Positions 16,570-26,785 are shown, counted from the first letter of the stretch. The stretch: 56,588 nucleotides of DNA from Lachnospiraceae bacterium (GCA_024696825.1 JAILGL010000106.1:1-56588); one strand, 5' to 3'. A program made the numbers and translations. Notes: generated from the letters alone by a model not told the origin.

Positions 16570-17865
16570 TTACTTGTCCTCAAACCTTACTGCTATTGAA
16601 TTTGCGTGAGCTGTAAGTCCCTCTGCCTTGGCAAAGCTCTCAATATCCTCGTGAATTGCAGAAAGAGCCTCTCTTGAATAAGAGATAATGCTTGATTTCT
16701 TAATGAATTCATCCACTGAAAGTGGTGAGAAGAACTTAGCTGTTCCATTAGTTGGAAGCACGTGGTTTGGACCTGCAAAATAGTCTCCAAGAGGCTCACT
16801 TGAATATGTTCCAAGGAAGATTGCACCTGCATTTCTTACCTTAGTCATGGTTTCAAATGGATTCTCTGTTACTATCTCTAAATGCTCAGAAGCTATTTCA
16901 TTTACTGCTTCTATAGCTTCATCCATGTTTTTAGCCACAAGTATATATCCAAAGTTATCAAGAGATTTTTCTATAATCTCTTTTCTTGAAAGTACCTTTA
17001 AGAAGCCGTCGATTTCATCAGAAACCTTCTTTGCAAGCTCTATATCTGTAGTTACCATTATGGCACTTGCAAGCTCATCATGCTCAGCCTGTGAAAGTAA
17101 ATCAGCTGCTACAAAACGAGGATTTGCACTGCTGTCAGCAAGAACTAAAATCTCACTTGGTCCTGCGATGGAATCGATTCCAACATGGCCAAATACAGCC
17201 TTTTTAGCAAGAGCTACAAATATATTTCCAGGTCCTACTATTTTATCAACCTTCTTAATGGTCTCTGTTCCATAGCTAAGTGCCGCTATAGCCTGGGCCC
17301 CGCCACATTTATAAACCTCATGAACTCCTGCCTCATTAGCTGCTACAAGTGTTGTAGGATAAACCTTTCCATCCTTTCCTGGAGGTGTGGTCATAATAAT
17401 CTTATCAACTCCTGCAACTGCTGCAGGTACTACATTCATAAGTACACTTGAAGGGTAAGCCGCCTTACCGCCCGGTACATATACACCAACTCTCTCAAGA
17501 GGTGTAATCTTCTGTCCAAGAATACTTCCGTCAGGCTTAGATGAGAACCAGCTCTCCTGAATCTGCTTCTCATGGAACTCTCTAATATTAACAAGAGCCT
17601 TTCTTATAATTTCTATAAGCTCATCAGAAACAAGAGAATATGCTTCTTCAATCTCTTCCTTGGTTACAAGGATATTTTCAGTTGTGATACTTTCACAATC
17701 AAATCTATGAGTGTAATCAAGTAAGGCCTTATCGCCATTTTCCTTAATATCTGCAAGAATTTCATTTACAGTATTCTCGTACTTTGTATAGCTTCCAGGA
17801 TTTCTCTTTAAGAGTTCCTCCTGGATATTTTTTCTTGTATCTTCAGTTAATTCTACTATTCTCAT
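16570..17865 (-). CDS. hisD: histidinol dehydrogenase
   Basis: HisD carries out the last two oxidations, histidinol to histidine, with NAD+ and zinc. The 431-residue sequence has the typical VGVYVPGGKAAYPSSVLMNV, the NAD-region motif GPGNIFVALAKKAVFGHVGI, SQAEHDELASAIMVT and the late motif GDYFAGPNHVLPTNGTA. Length is as expected. The start is ATG 17865, with AGGAGG 6 nt upstream. It lies 53 nt after hisG. Confidence 0.97.
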   Translation of the reverse strand: MRIVELTEDTRKNIQEELLKRNPGSYTKYENTVNEILADIKENGDKALLDYTHRFDCESITTENILVTKEEIEEAYSLVSDELIEIIRKALVNIREFHEKQIQESWFSSKPDGSILGQKITPLERVGVYVPGGKAAYPSSVLMNVVPAAVAGVDKIIMTTPPGKDGKVYPTTLVAANEAGVHEVYKCGGAQAIAALSYGTETIKKVDKIVGPGNIFVALAKKAVFGHVGIDSIAGPSEILVLADSSANPRFVAADLLSQAEHDELASAIMVTTDIELAKKVSDEIDGFLKVLSRKEIIEKSLDNFGYILVAKNMDEAIEAVNEIASEHLEIVTENPFETMTKVRNAGAIFLGTYSSEPLGDYFAGPNHVLPTNGTAKFFSPLSVDEFIKKSSIISYSREALSAIHEDIESFAKAEGLTAHANSIAVRFEDK

Positions 17866-17918
17866 GTTTCTTCCTCCTGTATATAAAGATTAAAGCAAAT
17901 CAGGGATTTCTCACGGAT

Positions 17919-18554
17919 TTAAACAAGCTTACTAAGATCTTTTACAATCCTTCTTATTCTCTCGCTTTCCATCTTCATACTTACTTCATTTACAACTACT
18001 CTTGCTGAAAGTGGACAGATTTCCTCTAAAACCTCAAGTCCGTTTTCCTTTAAGGTAGTTCCTGTTTCAACTATATCAACAATTACATCAGAAAGCCCTA
18101 CTATAGGGGCAAGCTCTACTGAACCGTTAAGCTTAACTATCTGTGCTGTCTGATGCTTTTTATTATAAAAATAATCTGTAGCAATATGAGGATATTTACT
18201 TGCTATACGGATAAGTGAACCGTCATAGAGCTTCTTCTTAGCTTCTATAGGGCCTGCTACACACATTCTGCACTTACCTATATTAAGGTCAAGCACCTCG
18301 TAAATATTTCTTCCCTCTTCTAAAATAGTATCCTTACCAACTACTCCTATATCAGCAGCTCCAAGCTCTACATAGGTTGGAACGTCAGCAGCCTTTGATA
18401 AGAAAAACTTAAGCTTAAGCTCTTCATTTACAAATAAAAGCTTTCTTGTCTTTTTATCTCTTATTTCCTCACAGGTGATACCACATTTTTCAAGTAAATC
18501 AAGGGTATCAAATGCAAGTCTTCCCTTTGCTAAGGCAAATGTTAAATATTTCAT
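17919..18554 (-). CDS. hisG: ATP phosphoribosyltransferase, short form
   Basis: HisG catalyses the committed step, joining ATP and PRPP. The 211-residue protein begins LTFALAKGRLAFDTLDLLEK, and has the family motifs ELGAADIGVVGKDTILE and IVDIVETGTTLKENGLEVLE. It lacks the C-terminal regulatory domain of the long form, so it needs HisZ, encoded immediately upstream. The start ATG 18554 overlaps the hisZ stop as ATGA, fitting the need for equal amounts of the two subunits. Confidence 0.97.
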   Translation of the reverse strand: MKYLTFALAKGRLAFDTLDLLEKCGITCEEIRDKKTRKLLFVNEELKLKFFLSKAADVPTYVELGAADIGVVGKDTILEEGRNIYEVLDLNIGKCRMCVAGPIEAKKKLYDGSLIRIASKYPHIATDYFYNKKHQTAQIVKLNGSVELAPIVGLSDVIVDIVETGTTLKENGLEVLEEICPLSARVVVNEVSMKMESERIRRIVKDLSKLV

Positions 18555-19759
18555 GCTAAACCTCCTATATAGATAAGCTCTTTGGCATTAATTCTCTTGG
18601 CATACTCTTCATATGCACTCATATCTTTTCTGGATGACTTTCTGATAGTGCGGATATTCTCGCCATTTTCTCTTAAACTTTTAGCCTTACTTAAAGCCTC
18701 ATCCACATTATCTCTGTCATAGAGAATAATGGTACATCCATAATCATCAGACTTAATATTACCATGTCTTACAGCCGCATTTACAAGCTCATCTACAGTG
18801 ATTGCAACGCCTATAGCCGGAACATTTTTACCAAACTGACCTACAAGGCTGTCATATCTTCCACCTGAAAGAAGGGCCTCTCCGCTTCCGTAAGTGTAAG
18901 CCTTAAATATAACTCCTGTGTAGTATTCATAGGTACTAAATTCACTTAAATCTATAGTGATATATTTTGATACACCATGCTTCTCAAGAAGAGCATAAAC
19001 CTTCTTAAGTCTGTCCAGTGCATTTAAAATCTTATCATTCTTTGTAACCTTTTCAATATTCTCGGCAGATGTATGGAAATCATCCTGAAGCTTAGGAAGA
19101 TTTAAGAAAATGTTCTTAATATCCTCTGAAACAGTAAGCTTATCAAGCATGTCCTCCACACCGAAGAAGTTCTTAGTCTGGATTAATTCCTTAATCTTAT
19201 CTCCATTTTCCTTGTCAAATCCTGCCTCTTCGAATAGACCCTTTATGAAATCAGCATGACCAAGTTCAACCTGAAACTCCTCTAAACCACATTTTAAAAG
19301 GCATTCACAGGCAATAGATATCATTTCTGCATCAGCATCTGAGGTATCATCATTAAAAAGTTCGATGCCTGCCTGAGTAACCTCCTGAAGCTTTCCCTTA
19401 TAAGGAGGAACATTTACAAATGTATTTCCAATATAGGACATACGAATTTCGAATTCCTCATCCTTATAATACTTAGCGATACAACGGGCAACAGATGGTG
19501 TAATATCCGGTCTTAAAACCAGGGTATTATTATCTCTGTCAAAGAATTTAAACATCTGATTGGAAGGAACTGTTCCCTTTTCCTTTGCAAAGACATCAAA
19601 AAATTCAAATGCCGGTGTCTGAATATCATAGAATCCATAAGACTTAAAAACCTTATGAATAATATGCTGTAATTTATTCTTATATGCACATTCCTCTCCA
19701 TATATATCCCTAACACCTAAGGCAGTATGTACGCTTGGGTTGATATTGTTCTCAATCAT
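18551..19759 (-). CDS. hisZ: ATP phosphoribosyltransferase regulatory subunit
   Basis: HisZ is a paralog of histidyl-tRNA synthetase that activates short HisG and mediates histidine feedback. The 402-residue protein keeps the class II synthetase fold: FEFFDVFAKEKG, motif 2-like LRPDITPSVARCIAKYY, and the motif 3-like LLSGGRYDSLVGQFG. It lacks the anticodon-binding domain order of HisRS. The start is ATG 19759, with GGAG 8 nt upstream. The gap from ilvA is only 30 nt, which leaves no room for a separate T-box leader. Confidence 0.95.
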   Translation of the reverse strand: MIENNINPSVHTALGVRDIYGEECAYKNKLQHIIHKVFKSYGFYDIQTPAFEFFDVFAKEKGTVPSNQMFKFFDRDNNTLVLRPDITPSVARCIAKYYKDEEFEIRMSYIGNTFVNVPPYKGKLQEVTQAGIELFNDDTSDADAEMISIACECLLKCGLEEFQVELGHADFIKGLFEEAGFDKENGDKIKELIQTKNFFGVEDMLDKLTVSEDIKNIFLNLPKLQDDFHTSAENIEKVTKNDKILNALDRLKKVYALLEKHGVSKYITIDLSEFSTYEYYTGVIFKAYTYGSGEALLSGGRYDSLVGQFGKNVPAIGVAITVDELVNAAVRHGNIKSDDYGCTIILYDRDNVDEALSKAKSLRENGENIRTIRKSSRKDMSAYEEYAKRINAKELIYIGGLA

Positions 19760-19789
19760 CCTAAAATCTCCTTAAACATTGTTATTTAA

Positions 19790-21007
19790 TTACTGATAAA
19801 TTGCTGTTGGTGTCTCACTCTTTGGATCGTAGCCAGCATCCTTAAGAGCCTTTACAATCTGCTTCTTATGAGACTCACCAAAGGCCTCCATGGTAATCTT
19901 AAGCTCAACAGCTGCATTTCTGTTAATACTTACGAACTGATTATGCTCAAGCTTAATGATATTACCATTCATCTTTGCAATGATATCAGCTACATTTAAA
20001 AGCTCACCAGGTCTGTCAGGAAGCTCTACAGATACTGTAAAAATACGTCCTCTTGCAATAAGACCATGCTGAACCACACTTGAAAGTGTGATAATATCCA
20101 TATTTCCACCACTTAAGATAGATACAATTCTCTTATTCTCACATTTAAGATGTGAAAGAGCTGCAACTGTAAGAAGACCTGAATTCTCAACAAGCATTTT
20201 ATGATTTTCCATAACATCAAGGAAGTTAACGATTAACTCAGAATCATCTACTGTTATAATCTCATCTACATTTTTCATAACATAAGGAAGACATTTATCT
20301 CCTACTGTCTTAACAGCTGTACCGTCTGCGATAGTTACTGCGCTGTCAAGAGTCACAGGCTTACCTTCCTTAATAGCTGCCTGCATACTTGCAGCACCCT
20401 TAGGCTCTACACCGATTACCTTTATATTAGGATTAAGAAGCTTGGCAAGTGTAGATACACCGGCACAAAGTCCGCCTCCTCCGATTGGAACTAAAATAAT
20501 ATCAACAGTTGGAAGCTCCTTAAATATCTCCATAGCGATACTTCCCTGACCTGTACAAACGTCTAAGTCATTAAATGGATGGACAAATGTATATCCATTC
20601 TCCTTAGCAAGCTCTCTCGCCTTCTTCTCAGAATCATCATATACATTTCCATAAAGAATAACATTAGCACCGTAGCTCTTGGTTCTGTTAACCTTGATAA
20701 GAGGTGTTGTAGTAGGCATTACGATAGTTGCGCTAACGCCATAAATCTTAGCTGCATTTGCAACACCCTGAGCATGGTTACCTGCAGAAGCTGTAATTAA
20801 GCCCTTTTTCCTCTGCTCATCTGTAAGTGTACTTATTTTATAATAAGCTCCTCTAACCTTGTAAGCACCTGTATTCTGAAGGTTCTCTGGTTTAAAATAA
20901 ACCTTGTTATTAGTAAGATTAGAATAATACTCACTAAATACTAAATTAGTGGGAAATGTTACTTCTTTTACTTTTTCACTGGCTTCCTCAAATTTATCAA
21001 GTGTCAT
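19790..21007 (-). CDS. ilvA: threonine ammonia-lyase with C-terminal ACT domain
   Basis: A PLP enzyme of 405 residues converting threonine to 2-oxobutyrate, the precursor for isoleucine or for catabolism. The PLP lysine lies in TGAYKVRGAYYKI, followed by the substrate loop ITASAGNHAQGVA and the phosphate-binding glycine loop VPIGGGGLCAGVS. Residues about 330-405 form a single ACT-like domain (FTVSVELPDRPGELLNVADI). This places it with the shorter TdcB-plus-ACT group rather than the long two-ACT biosynthetic IlvA, so allosteric behaviour and role are uncertain. The start is ATG 21007, 7 nt after GGAGG. Confidence 0.9.
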   Translation of the reverse strand: MTLDKFEEASEKVKEVTFPTNLVFSEYYSNLTNNKVYFKPENLQNTGAYKVRGAYYKISTLTDEQRKKGLITASAGNHAQGVANAAKIYGVSATIVMPTTTPLIKVNRTKSYGANVILYGNVYDDSEKKARELAKENGYTFVHPFNDLDVCTGQGSIAMEIFKELPTVDIILVPIGGGGLCAGVSTLAKLLNPNIKVIGVEPKGAASMQAAIKEGKPVTLDSAVTIADGTAVKTVGDKCLPYVMKNVDEIITVDDSELIVNFLDVMENHKMLVENSGLLTVAALSHLKCENKRIVSILSGGNMDIITLSSVVQHGLIARGRIFTVSVELPDRPGELLNVADIIAKMNGNIIKLEHNQFVSINRNAAVELKITMEAFGESHKKQIVKALKDAGYDPKSETPTAIYQ

Positions 21008-21022
21008 AATTCTTCCTCCAAT

Positions 21023-21035
21023 CGGGATTATCCCG
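21023..21035 (-). promoter_or_regulatory. short GC-rich hairpin beside the ilvA ribosome binding site
   Basis: The arms CGGGA and TCCCG surround a 3-nt loop, a few bases upstream of the ilvA GGAGG. It stands out in an AT-rich 84-nt gap and may separate ftsY and ilvA expression or affect translation. Confidence 0.35.
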
Positions 21036-21091
21036 TAAATTTATTATTTTATATTTTATAAATTTATAACATATTTAAAGTTATTATAAGC

Positions 21092-22243
21092 TTACTCCTC
21101 TGCAAATAAAGCCTTTGCAAAGCTTTCAGGATCAAACTCCTGTAAATCATCTATACCCTCACCTACGCCAATATATTTAACAGGAATGTTTAACTCAGCC
21201 TGTATAGCAATAACTATACCACCTTTTGCTGTTCCGTCAAGCTTTGTAAGGACTATTCCTGAAATATCAGTAACTGTCTTAAACTCTCTTGCCTGACTTA
21301 AAGCATTCTGACCTGTAGTTGCATCCAGCACTATAAGGGTTTCCTTATGAGCCTCCGGATACTCCCTGTCAATAATCTTATTAATCTTACCAAGCTCCTT
21401 CATGAGATTGGATTTATTCTGAAGTCTTCCTGCTGTGTCGCAGAGAAGCACATCAGTATTCTTAGCCTTAGCAGATGAAATAGAATCAAATATTACGCTC
21501 GCAGGATCTGAACCCTCCTGACCTGCTATAATATCTACTCCTGCTCTCTTAGACCATACCACAAGCTGGTCTATAGCTGCTGCTCTAAATGTATCTGCTG
21601 CTGCCATGGTAACCTTTAAGCCTTTAGCCTTGAGCTTACTTGCAAGCTTTCCAACTGTAGTAGTCTTACCTGCACCATTAACACCAACCATGAGAACCAC
21701 TGATTTCTCTCTTTCATAAGCATAATCATTTTCAGTGACCATCATTTTCTCAACTATAATATTCTTAAGCAGCTCTCTGCACTCTTCTGCAGTTTTTACT
21801 TTATTCTCCTTAGTGCGTGACTGAAGCTCTTCAATAATATCTTCTGTAGTATTAACTCCGATATCAGCCATTATAAGGATTTCTTCAAGCTCCTCATAAA
21901 AGTCATCATCTAACTCAGAAAAACCTGAGAATAAAGAGCTAAAGCCCTCTGAAATATTATTTCTGGTTTTGGAAAGACCTTTAAAGAGACGTTTAAATAC
22001 GCCCTCCTTCTTAGGAGCCTCTTCTTCTGTAACCTCAGCAGTATCAGGATTTTCAGCTTCTGTAACCTCAGCTTCAGCAGTTTCATTTTCTGCTACATCT
22101 TCAGCTGTTTCTACTTTAGCTGTATTATCTGTATCATCACTGCTTTTAAATAAATCAAAGCTACTATCCTCAGTGTCTATGGTCTTTTCTATATTTTCTA
22201 CAGCTTCTTCAGCCTCTTTTTTCTTTTTTCTTCCAAATATCAC
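21092..22243 (-). CDS. ftsY: signal recognition particle receptor
   Basis: FtsY is the membrane-associated GTPase that docks SRP-ribosome complexes at the translocon. The 383-residue protein has an acidic, Glu/Ala/Thr-rich A region (residues 10-80) and then the NG domain with P-loop GVNGAGKTTTVGKLA, the DTFRAAA motif, DTAGRLQNKSNLM, TKLDGTAKGG and the closing GVGEGIDDLQEF. The start is GTG 22243, overlapping the smc stop as GTGA, with GGAGG 7 nt upstream. The rnc-smc-ftsY order is conserved in Firmicutes. Confidence 0.97.
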   Translation of the reverse strand: MIFGRKKKKEAEEAVENIEKTIDTEDSSFDLFKSSDDTDNTAKVETAEDVAENETAEAEVTEAENPDTAEVTEEEAPKKEGVFKRLFKGLSKTRNNISEGFSSLFSGFSELDDDFYEELEEILIMADIGVNTTEDIIEELQSRTKENKVKTAEECRELLKNIIVEKMMVTENDYAYEREKSVVLMVGVNGAGKTTTVGKLASKLKAKGLKVTMAAADTFRAAAIDQLVVWSKRAGVDIIAGQEGSDPASVIFDSISSAKAKNTDVLLCDTAGRLQNKSNLMKELGKINKIIDREYPEAHKETLIVLDATTGQNALSQAREFKTVTDISGIVLTKLDGTAKGGIVIAIQAELNIPVKYIGVGEGIDDLQEFDPESFAKALFAEE

Positions 22244-25200
22244 TCTTTTTCCTCCTTTACTTCTTTCTTATCCTCTATATAATTTTCGGCATCCACTAAG
22301 TCTACAGAAATAAGAGTTGATACACCCTTCTCCTGCATGGTAATACCATAGAGAATATCAGCCGCATTCATAGTACCTCTTCTATGGGTAATAACTATGA
22401 ACTGAGTATCGGCGGTGAGCTTATGAAGATAATCTGCAAATCTGTCTACGTTAGAGTCATCAAGAGCCGCCTCAATCTCGTCAAGAAGACAGAAAGGTGA
22501 AGGCTTAAGCTGCTGGATGGCAAATAACAGTGATATGGCAGTAAGAGCTTTCTCTCCACCGGAAAGCTGCATCATATTCTGAAGCTTCTTTCCAGGCGGC
22601 TGAGCGATAATGGTAATTGCCGCCGTAAGAATATCCGAATCCTTATCAATCTCGATGTTACCACGTCCGCCACCAAAGAGTTCCTTAAATACCTGATTAA
22701 AGCTATTATTAATCTTTTCAAATTCCTCCGAGAAGGTTTTACGCATCTTCTCATCCAGCTCTTTTATAATGTCCTCTAGGGTTTCTGCAGCCTTAACTAT
22801 ATCATCATGCTGAGTGCTAAGGAGTTCATATCTTTCATTAATTTCCTTACTTCTTTCAATGGCATTAACATTGACAGAACCAAGACCCTTAATAAGAGAT
22901 TTTAACTGATTAATCCTCTTCTTAAGCTCTGCAGAATCAATTCTTTCTTCAGTCTTAAGTTCGCATGCCTGCTTGTAGGTAAGCTCATACTCTTCCCACA
23001 TATATTCGATATAATTACTTACTGCATTATCTATTTTTTCTCTCTGACTATCAAGACGCATACCCTCTTTTTCAAGAGAAGAAATTTCTTTAACTATTTC
23101 ATCTCTAATAGCGAGGAATTCCTTATTCTTATTACGAAGGTCCTCACCCTTAGCCTTAACAGCCTTTTCCTTCTCCTTAAGTTCTTCTATGTTCTTCTTA
23201 GTCTCTTCTATAAGACTCTCTTTCGCCTTGATTTCTTCCTTCTTCTCATCAATCTTCTCAGCAGAATTTTCTTTGGAATCAATAAGTTCCTCTAATTCTC
23301 TGGTAAGATTCTTAAGCTCGGAATCCACACGAACCATATTTTCAGAAGCAAAATCAATGCTTTGAGAAATCCTGTTAATATCCAGATCAATATTCTTTAA
23401 TCCTTCACTAACCTCATTTAAATCAACGTTTAAGTTCTTCTTTTCTAAAGTAAGCTCCTTCTTCTGATCATCACATTCCTTTTCAAAATCAGTCTTAACC
23501 TTAAGCTTTTCATCAATCTTTGCAAGAGAAGCCTTAATCTCAGCTCTTGCATCCTCCACTTCCTTAGCATCAAGATTGATTCTCTTAAGCTCATCCTCAC
23601 ATTTTTTAAGATCAGCCTTAGCTCTCTCGAAATTTACCTTATGAGTATTAAGTTCGAGGGAAATATCCTGTCTAAGCTTACTGTTACCGGTAATCTTATC
23701 CTCTTCCCTTTTAATCTGATCTCTAATATCATTTAAGGCCTTCTTACTTTCTGAAAGCTTACCCTCAAGCTCCTTAACCTTTTCCTTTAAGGCATCAATC
23801 TCTCTTCTTCTACCTAAGAGATTGGAGCTATTCTTATAAGCACCACCGGAAAGGGAACCACCTGGATTTAAAATCTCTCCTCCAAGGGTAACCATTCTAA
23901 CGGAATGCCTGTACTTATTAGCAATACTTAAAGCATTATCAATATCATCAACAACTAAAACCCTTCCAAGAAGGTATTCCATAAGGGTATTGTACTCAGC
24001 CTTAACCTCTACCAGTTCATTTGCCTTTCCTATAACCCCCTTCTCACTAAAGATTCTGTCATCGAAGTTATTCCTACTTGGACGAATACTATCTAAAGGT
24101 AAAAATGTAGCACGTCCAAATTTATTCTTCTTAAGAAAAGCGATAAGCTCCTTAGCTGTCTTTTCAGTGTCAGTAACAATGTTCTGAATCTGTCCGCCAA
24201 GGGCAGTCTCTATAGCTGTTTCATACTCATGAGGAACCTTCATGACATCGGCTACAACACCATGAATTCCCTTGTAGTTTTTCTGCTGCTCCATAACCTT
24301 TCTGATACTCTGGCCAAAGCCGTCATATCTCTCAGTTATGTTTACTATGGACATAAGCCTTGAGTTTTCCATGTGATACTGCTGCTGAAGAGCATTGTTC
24401 TCACGCTTTATCTCAACTTCCTTAGCTCTTAACTTATCAATGCCCTCATTAATGGATTTATCCACCTCAACTAAGGCTTCAAGCTTATCCTGAATATCCT
24501 CAATAGCATCCTGCTCGTCCTCTATGGTATCCTCTATCTTAGAAGCCTCACTCTTGTTATTAAGGATTCTACTCTGAACTCTGGCTCTGGAAATATTATT
24601 CTGCTCAAGTCTTGTATCAAATTCCTTTTTATCAGCCATGACATTGGTGGAATTATTGATATAATCAAGCTTCTCTTCATTAATCTTCTCGATTTTCTCA
24701 TTAATTTCCTTAATCTTAGCCTTAAGCTCTTCTTCTTTTTTATTAAGATTTTCCTTCTCTATGCCACTGTTCTTTTCTTCTACAATAAGCTTTTTCTTAT
24801 CCTCATCAAACTTATCATAGGACTCTTTTCTGGCTTTAATATCATTTTCAAGTTGATTCTTTCTTGCAGTAAAGGTTTCCTTTAAGGCAATAACATTTTT
24901 AATCTGCTCATTTAAAAGGTCTATCTCGTGGCTATAATCAGAAACCTTAATCTCTTCCTGAGAAATCTTATCCTTTGTAAGAAGTAAAAGGTTTTCATTA
25001 TCCTTAATATCGCCATCGATTTCCTCGAATTTTTCCTTAGATTCCTCTAACTTAGCATTCTTCTCAGCGATATCATCCTCATTGATGGATTTATTCTTTT
25101 CTATTTCTTCAAGCTTCTCATTACCGGTATCATATTCATTTAAGAACATATTGATATCAGAAACCTTAAGTTCTTCCCTGTATTCTAAATACTGCTTAGC

Positions 25201-25833
25201 CTTCTTAGCCTCTTCATTAATAGGCCCTACCTGAATCTCTAACTCACTTAAAATATCCTCAATTCTTATGAGATTCTGCTGCTCCTCATAGAGATTCTTC
25301 TCTGTGGCAGCCTTTCTCTTTTTAAATTTAACGATACCTGCAGCTTCATCAAAAAGCTCTCTTCTTTCATCAGCCTTACCGGAAAGAATCTTATCAATCT
25401 GACCCTGACCGATTATAGAATAACCCTCCTTACCGATACCGGTATCAAAGAGCATTTCCTGAATATCCTTCAGTCTGCAGTTAGTACCATTTAAAAGATA
25501 CTCACTTTCCCCTGAACGATAAACTCTTCTGGCTACGGTAACCTCCTCATAAGGCACCTGCAATTTATGGTCTTCATTACTAAATGTAATGGCTACGTAA
25601 GCGTATCCCAAAGGTTTTTTAAGCTCAGTTCCTGAAAATATAACATCCTGCATGGATGAACCTCTAAGCTTACTGGCACTCTGCTCACCGAGAACCCATC
25701 TCACCGCATCGGCAACATTACTTTTACCACTACCATTTGGTCCTACTACAGCCGTTATTCCATTGTGAAATTCAAAATTAAGTTTATTAGCAAAGGATTT
25801 AAATCCTTTTACTTCCAGACTTTTAAGATACAT
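22240..25833 (-). CDS. smc: chromosome segregation protein SMC
   Basis: SMC dimers extrude and organise chromosomal DNA. The 1197-residue protein has an N-terminal ATPase half with Walker A GPNGSGKSNVADAVRW, two long coiled coils (about 170-500 and 670-1020) rich in Lys and Glu, a hinge around 510-660 containing LPLDSIRPSR and LGGEILNPGGSLSGGA, and a C-terminal half with signature QLSGGEKALTAISLLFAIQ and Walker B CLLDEIEAALDDSN. Length is normal. The start is ATG 25833. It lies 10 nt after rnc. Confidence 0.98.
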   Translation of the reverse strand: MYLKSLEVKGFKSFANKLNFEFHNGITAVVGPNGSGKSNVADAVRWVLGEQSASKLRGSSMQDVIFSGTELKKPLGYAYVAITFSNEDHKLQVPYEEVTVARRVYRSGESEYLLNGTNCRLKDIQEMLFDTGIGKEGYSIIGQGQIDKILSGKADERRELFDEAAGIVKFKKRKAATEKNLYEEQQNLIRIEDILSELEIQVGPINEEAKKAKQYLEYREELKVSDINMFLNEYDTGNEKLEEIEKNKSINEDDIAEKNAKLEESKEKFEEIDGDIKDNENLLLLTKDKISQEEIKVSDYSHEIDLLNEQIKNVIALKETFTARKNQLENDIKARKESYDKFDEDKKKLIVEEKNSGIEKENLNKKEEELKAKIKEINEKIEKINEEKLDYINNSTNVMADKKEFDTRLEQNNISRARVQSRILNNKSEASKIEDTIEDEQDAIEDIQDKLEALVEVDKSINEGIDKLRAKEVEIKRENNALQQQYHMENSRLMSIVNITERYDGFGQSIRKVMEQQKNYKGIHGVVADVMKVPHEYETAIETALGGQIQNIVTDTEKTAKELIAFLKKNKFGRATFLPLDSIRPSRNNFDDRIFSEKGVIGKANELVEVKAEYNTLMEYLLGRVLVVDDIDNALSIANKYRHSVRMVTLGGEILNPGGSLSGGAYKNSSNLLGRRREIDALKEKVKELEGKLSESKKALNDIRDQIKREEDKITGNSKLRQDISLELNTHKVNFERAKADLKKCEDELKRINLDAKEVEDARAEIKASLAKIDEKLKVKTDFEKECDDQKKELTLEKKNLNVDLNEVSEGLKNIDLDINRISQSIDFASENMVRVDSELKNLTRELEELIDSKENSAEKIDEKKEEIKAKESLIEETKKNIEELKEKEKAVKAKGEDLRNKNKEFLAIRDEIVKEISSLEKEGMRLDSQREKIDNAVSNYIEYMWEEYELTYKQACELKTEERIDSAELKKRINQLKSLIKGLGSVNVNAIERSKEINERYELLSTQHDDIVKAAETLEDIIKELDEKMRKTFSEEFEKINNSFNQVFKELFGGGRGNIEIDKDSDILTAAITIIAQPPGKKLQNMMQLSGGEKALTAISLLFAIQQLKPSPFCLLDEIEAALDDSNVDRFADYLHKLTADTQFIVITHRRGTMNAADILYGITMQEKGVSTLISVDLVDAENYIEDKKEVKEEKE

Positions 25834-25843
25834 AGTATTCCTT

Positions 25844-26539
25844 TCAGCAGTTACGGTTTTTAAGATTTAATAAAGCTCTGTAAGCCGCTTCCTGCTCCGC
25901 TTTTTTCTTATTAGACCCTATACCAACACTAATTCTCTCCCCATTAAGTATGGCAGCCACATGAAATTCCTTCATATGGTCAGGTCCCTCCTCTTTTATG
26001 AGTTCGTAGGAAAGTTCATTAGATTCATCACTTTGAATCATTTCCTGGAGAATTGTCTTGCTGTCATAAAACAGCTTTTTATTCTCTATATCATTTAAAA
26101 GCACTTTATCAATGTACTTCTTAGCTTCCTCAAATCCACCATCTAAGTAAACAGCACCGATGGTAGCTTCTAAGGCATCGGATAAAATGGAATCTCTAAA
26201 TCTTCCTCCATTCATATCCTCACCCTTTCCAAGAAGCAGATAATCCCCTAAGTCATATTCTCTCGCACAAAGAGCCAGGGTAGGCTCGCATACATAGCTT
26301 GCACGAAGCTTAGACATATCTCCCTCTGTCATTTCAGGATATTTTCTAAATATATATCCACTGGAAACCAGCTCTAACACTGCATCTCCAAGAAACTCAA
26401 GTCTCTCATTACAATTATATTTGTTAAGCCTTAACTCATTAATATAAGAACTATGGGTTAGAGCCGTAATTAAAAGCTCCTTATCCTTAAAGGTATACCC
26501 TATTTTTTTCTCATATTCTTCAGCCTTTTTAGTATTCAT
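25844..26539 (-). CDS. rnc: ribonuclease III
   Basis: RNase III cuts double-stranded RNA, including rRNA precursors. The 231-residue protein has the catalytic motif NERLEFLGDAVLELV, the second metal-binding segment DALEATIGAVYLDGGFEEA, and a C-terminal double-stranded RNA binding domain ending in GSNKKKAEQEAAYRALLNL. The start is ATG 26539, 5 nt after GGAGG. It sits between acpP and smc. Confidence 0.97.
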   Translation of the reverse strand: MNTKKAEEYEKKIGYTFKDKELLITALTHSSYINELRLNKYNCNERLEFLGDAVLELVSSGYIFRKYPEMTEGDMSKLRASYVCEPTLALCAREYDLGDYLLLGKGEDMNGGRFRDSILSDALEATIGAVYLDGGFEEAKKYIDKVLLNDIENKKLFYDSKTILQEMIQSDESNELSYELIKEEGPDHMKEFHVAAILNGERISVGIGSNKKKAEQEAAYRALLNLKNRNC

Positions 26540-26560
26540 ACAAACCTCCGAATCACCATG

Positions 26561-26785
26561 TTATTCTGCAATATAGAAATTAACAATATCTCTTACATAA
26601 GTGATTTTATCTGTTTCTTCCTTAGGCATAGCTATATAGAAATACTCAGCCAAATCAGCCATAATATGATGAATATCAGCACTGTCAGCTCCAAGCTCCT
26701 TTTTAAGATTACTGTCAATCGTAACCTCTTTAATATCATTACCTGTTCTATTAGCTATAACCTGATAAATGTAATCTCTCTCCAT
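26561..26785 (-). CDS. acyl carrier protein
   Basis: A 74-residue acidic four-helix protein. The phosphopantetheine serine lies in ELGADSADIHHIM, where the usual DSLD is DSAD. The helix II Leu is replaced by Ala, and the sequence around it is more divergent than a typical fatty-acid AcpP. Position between plsX and rnc is the classic acpP position, so it probably serves fatty acid or phospholipid synthesis, but a specialised ACP is possible. The start is ATG 26785, with GAGGG upstream. Confidence 0.85.
   Translation of the reverse strand: MERDYIYQVIANRTGNDIKEVTIDSNLKKELGADSADIHHIMADLAEYFYIAMPKEETDKITYVRDIVNFYIAE

Noticed and set aside
16847-17275. 142-residue plus-strand frame in hisD
   Set aside because: Antisense shadow of a well-supported hisD; no ribosome binding site or recognisable motifs.
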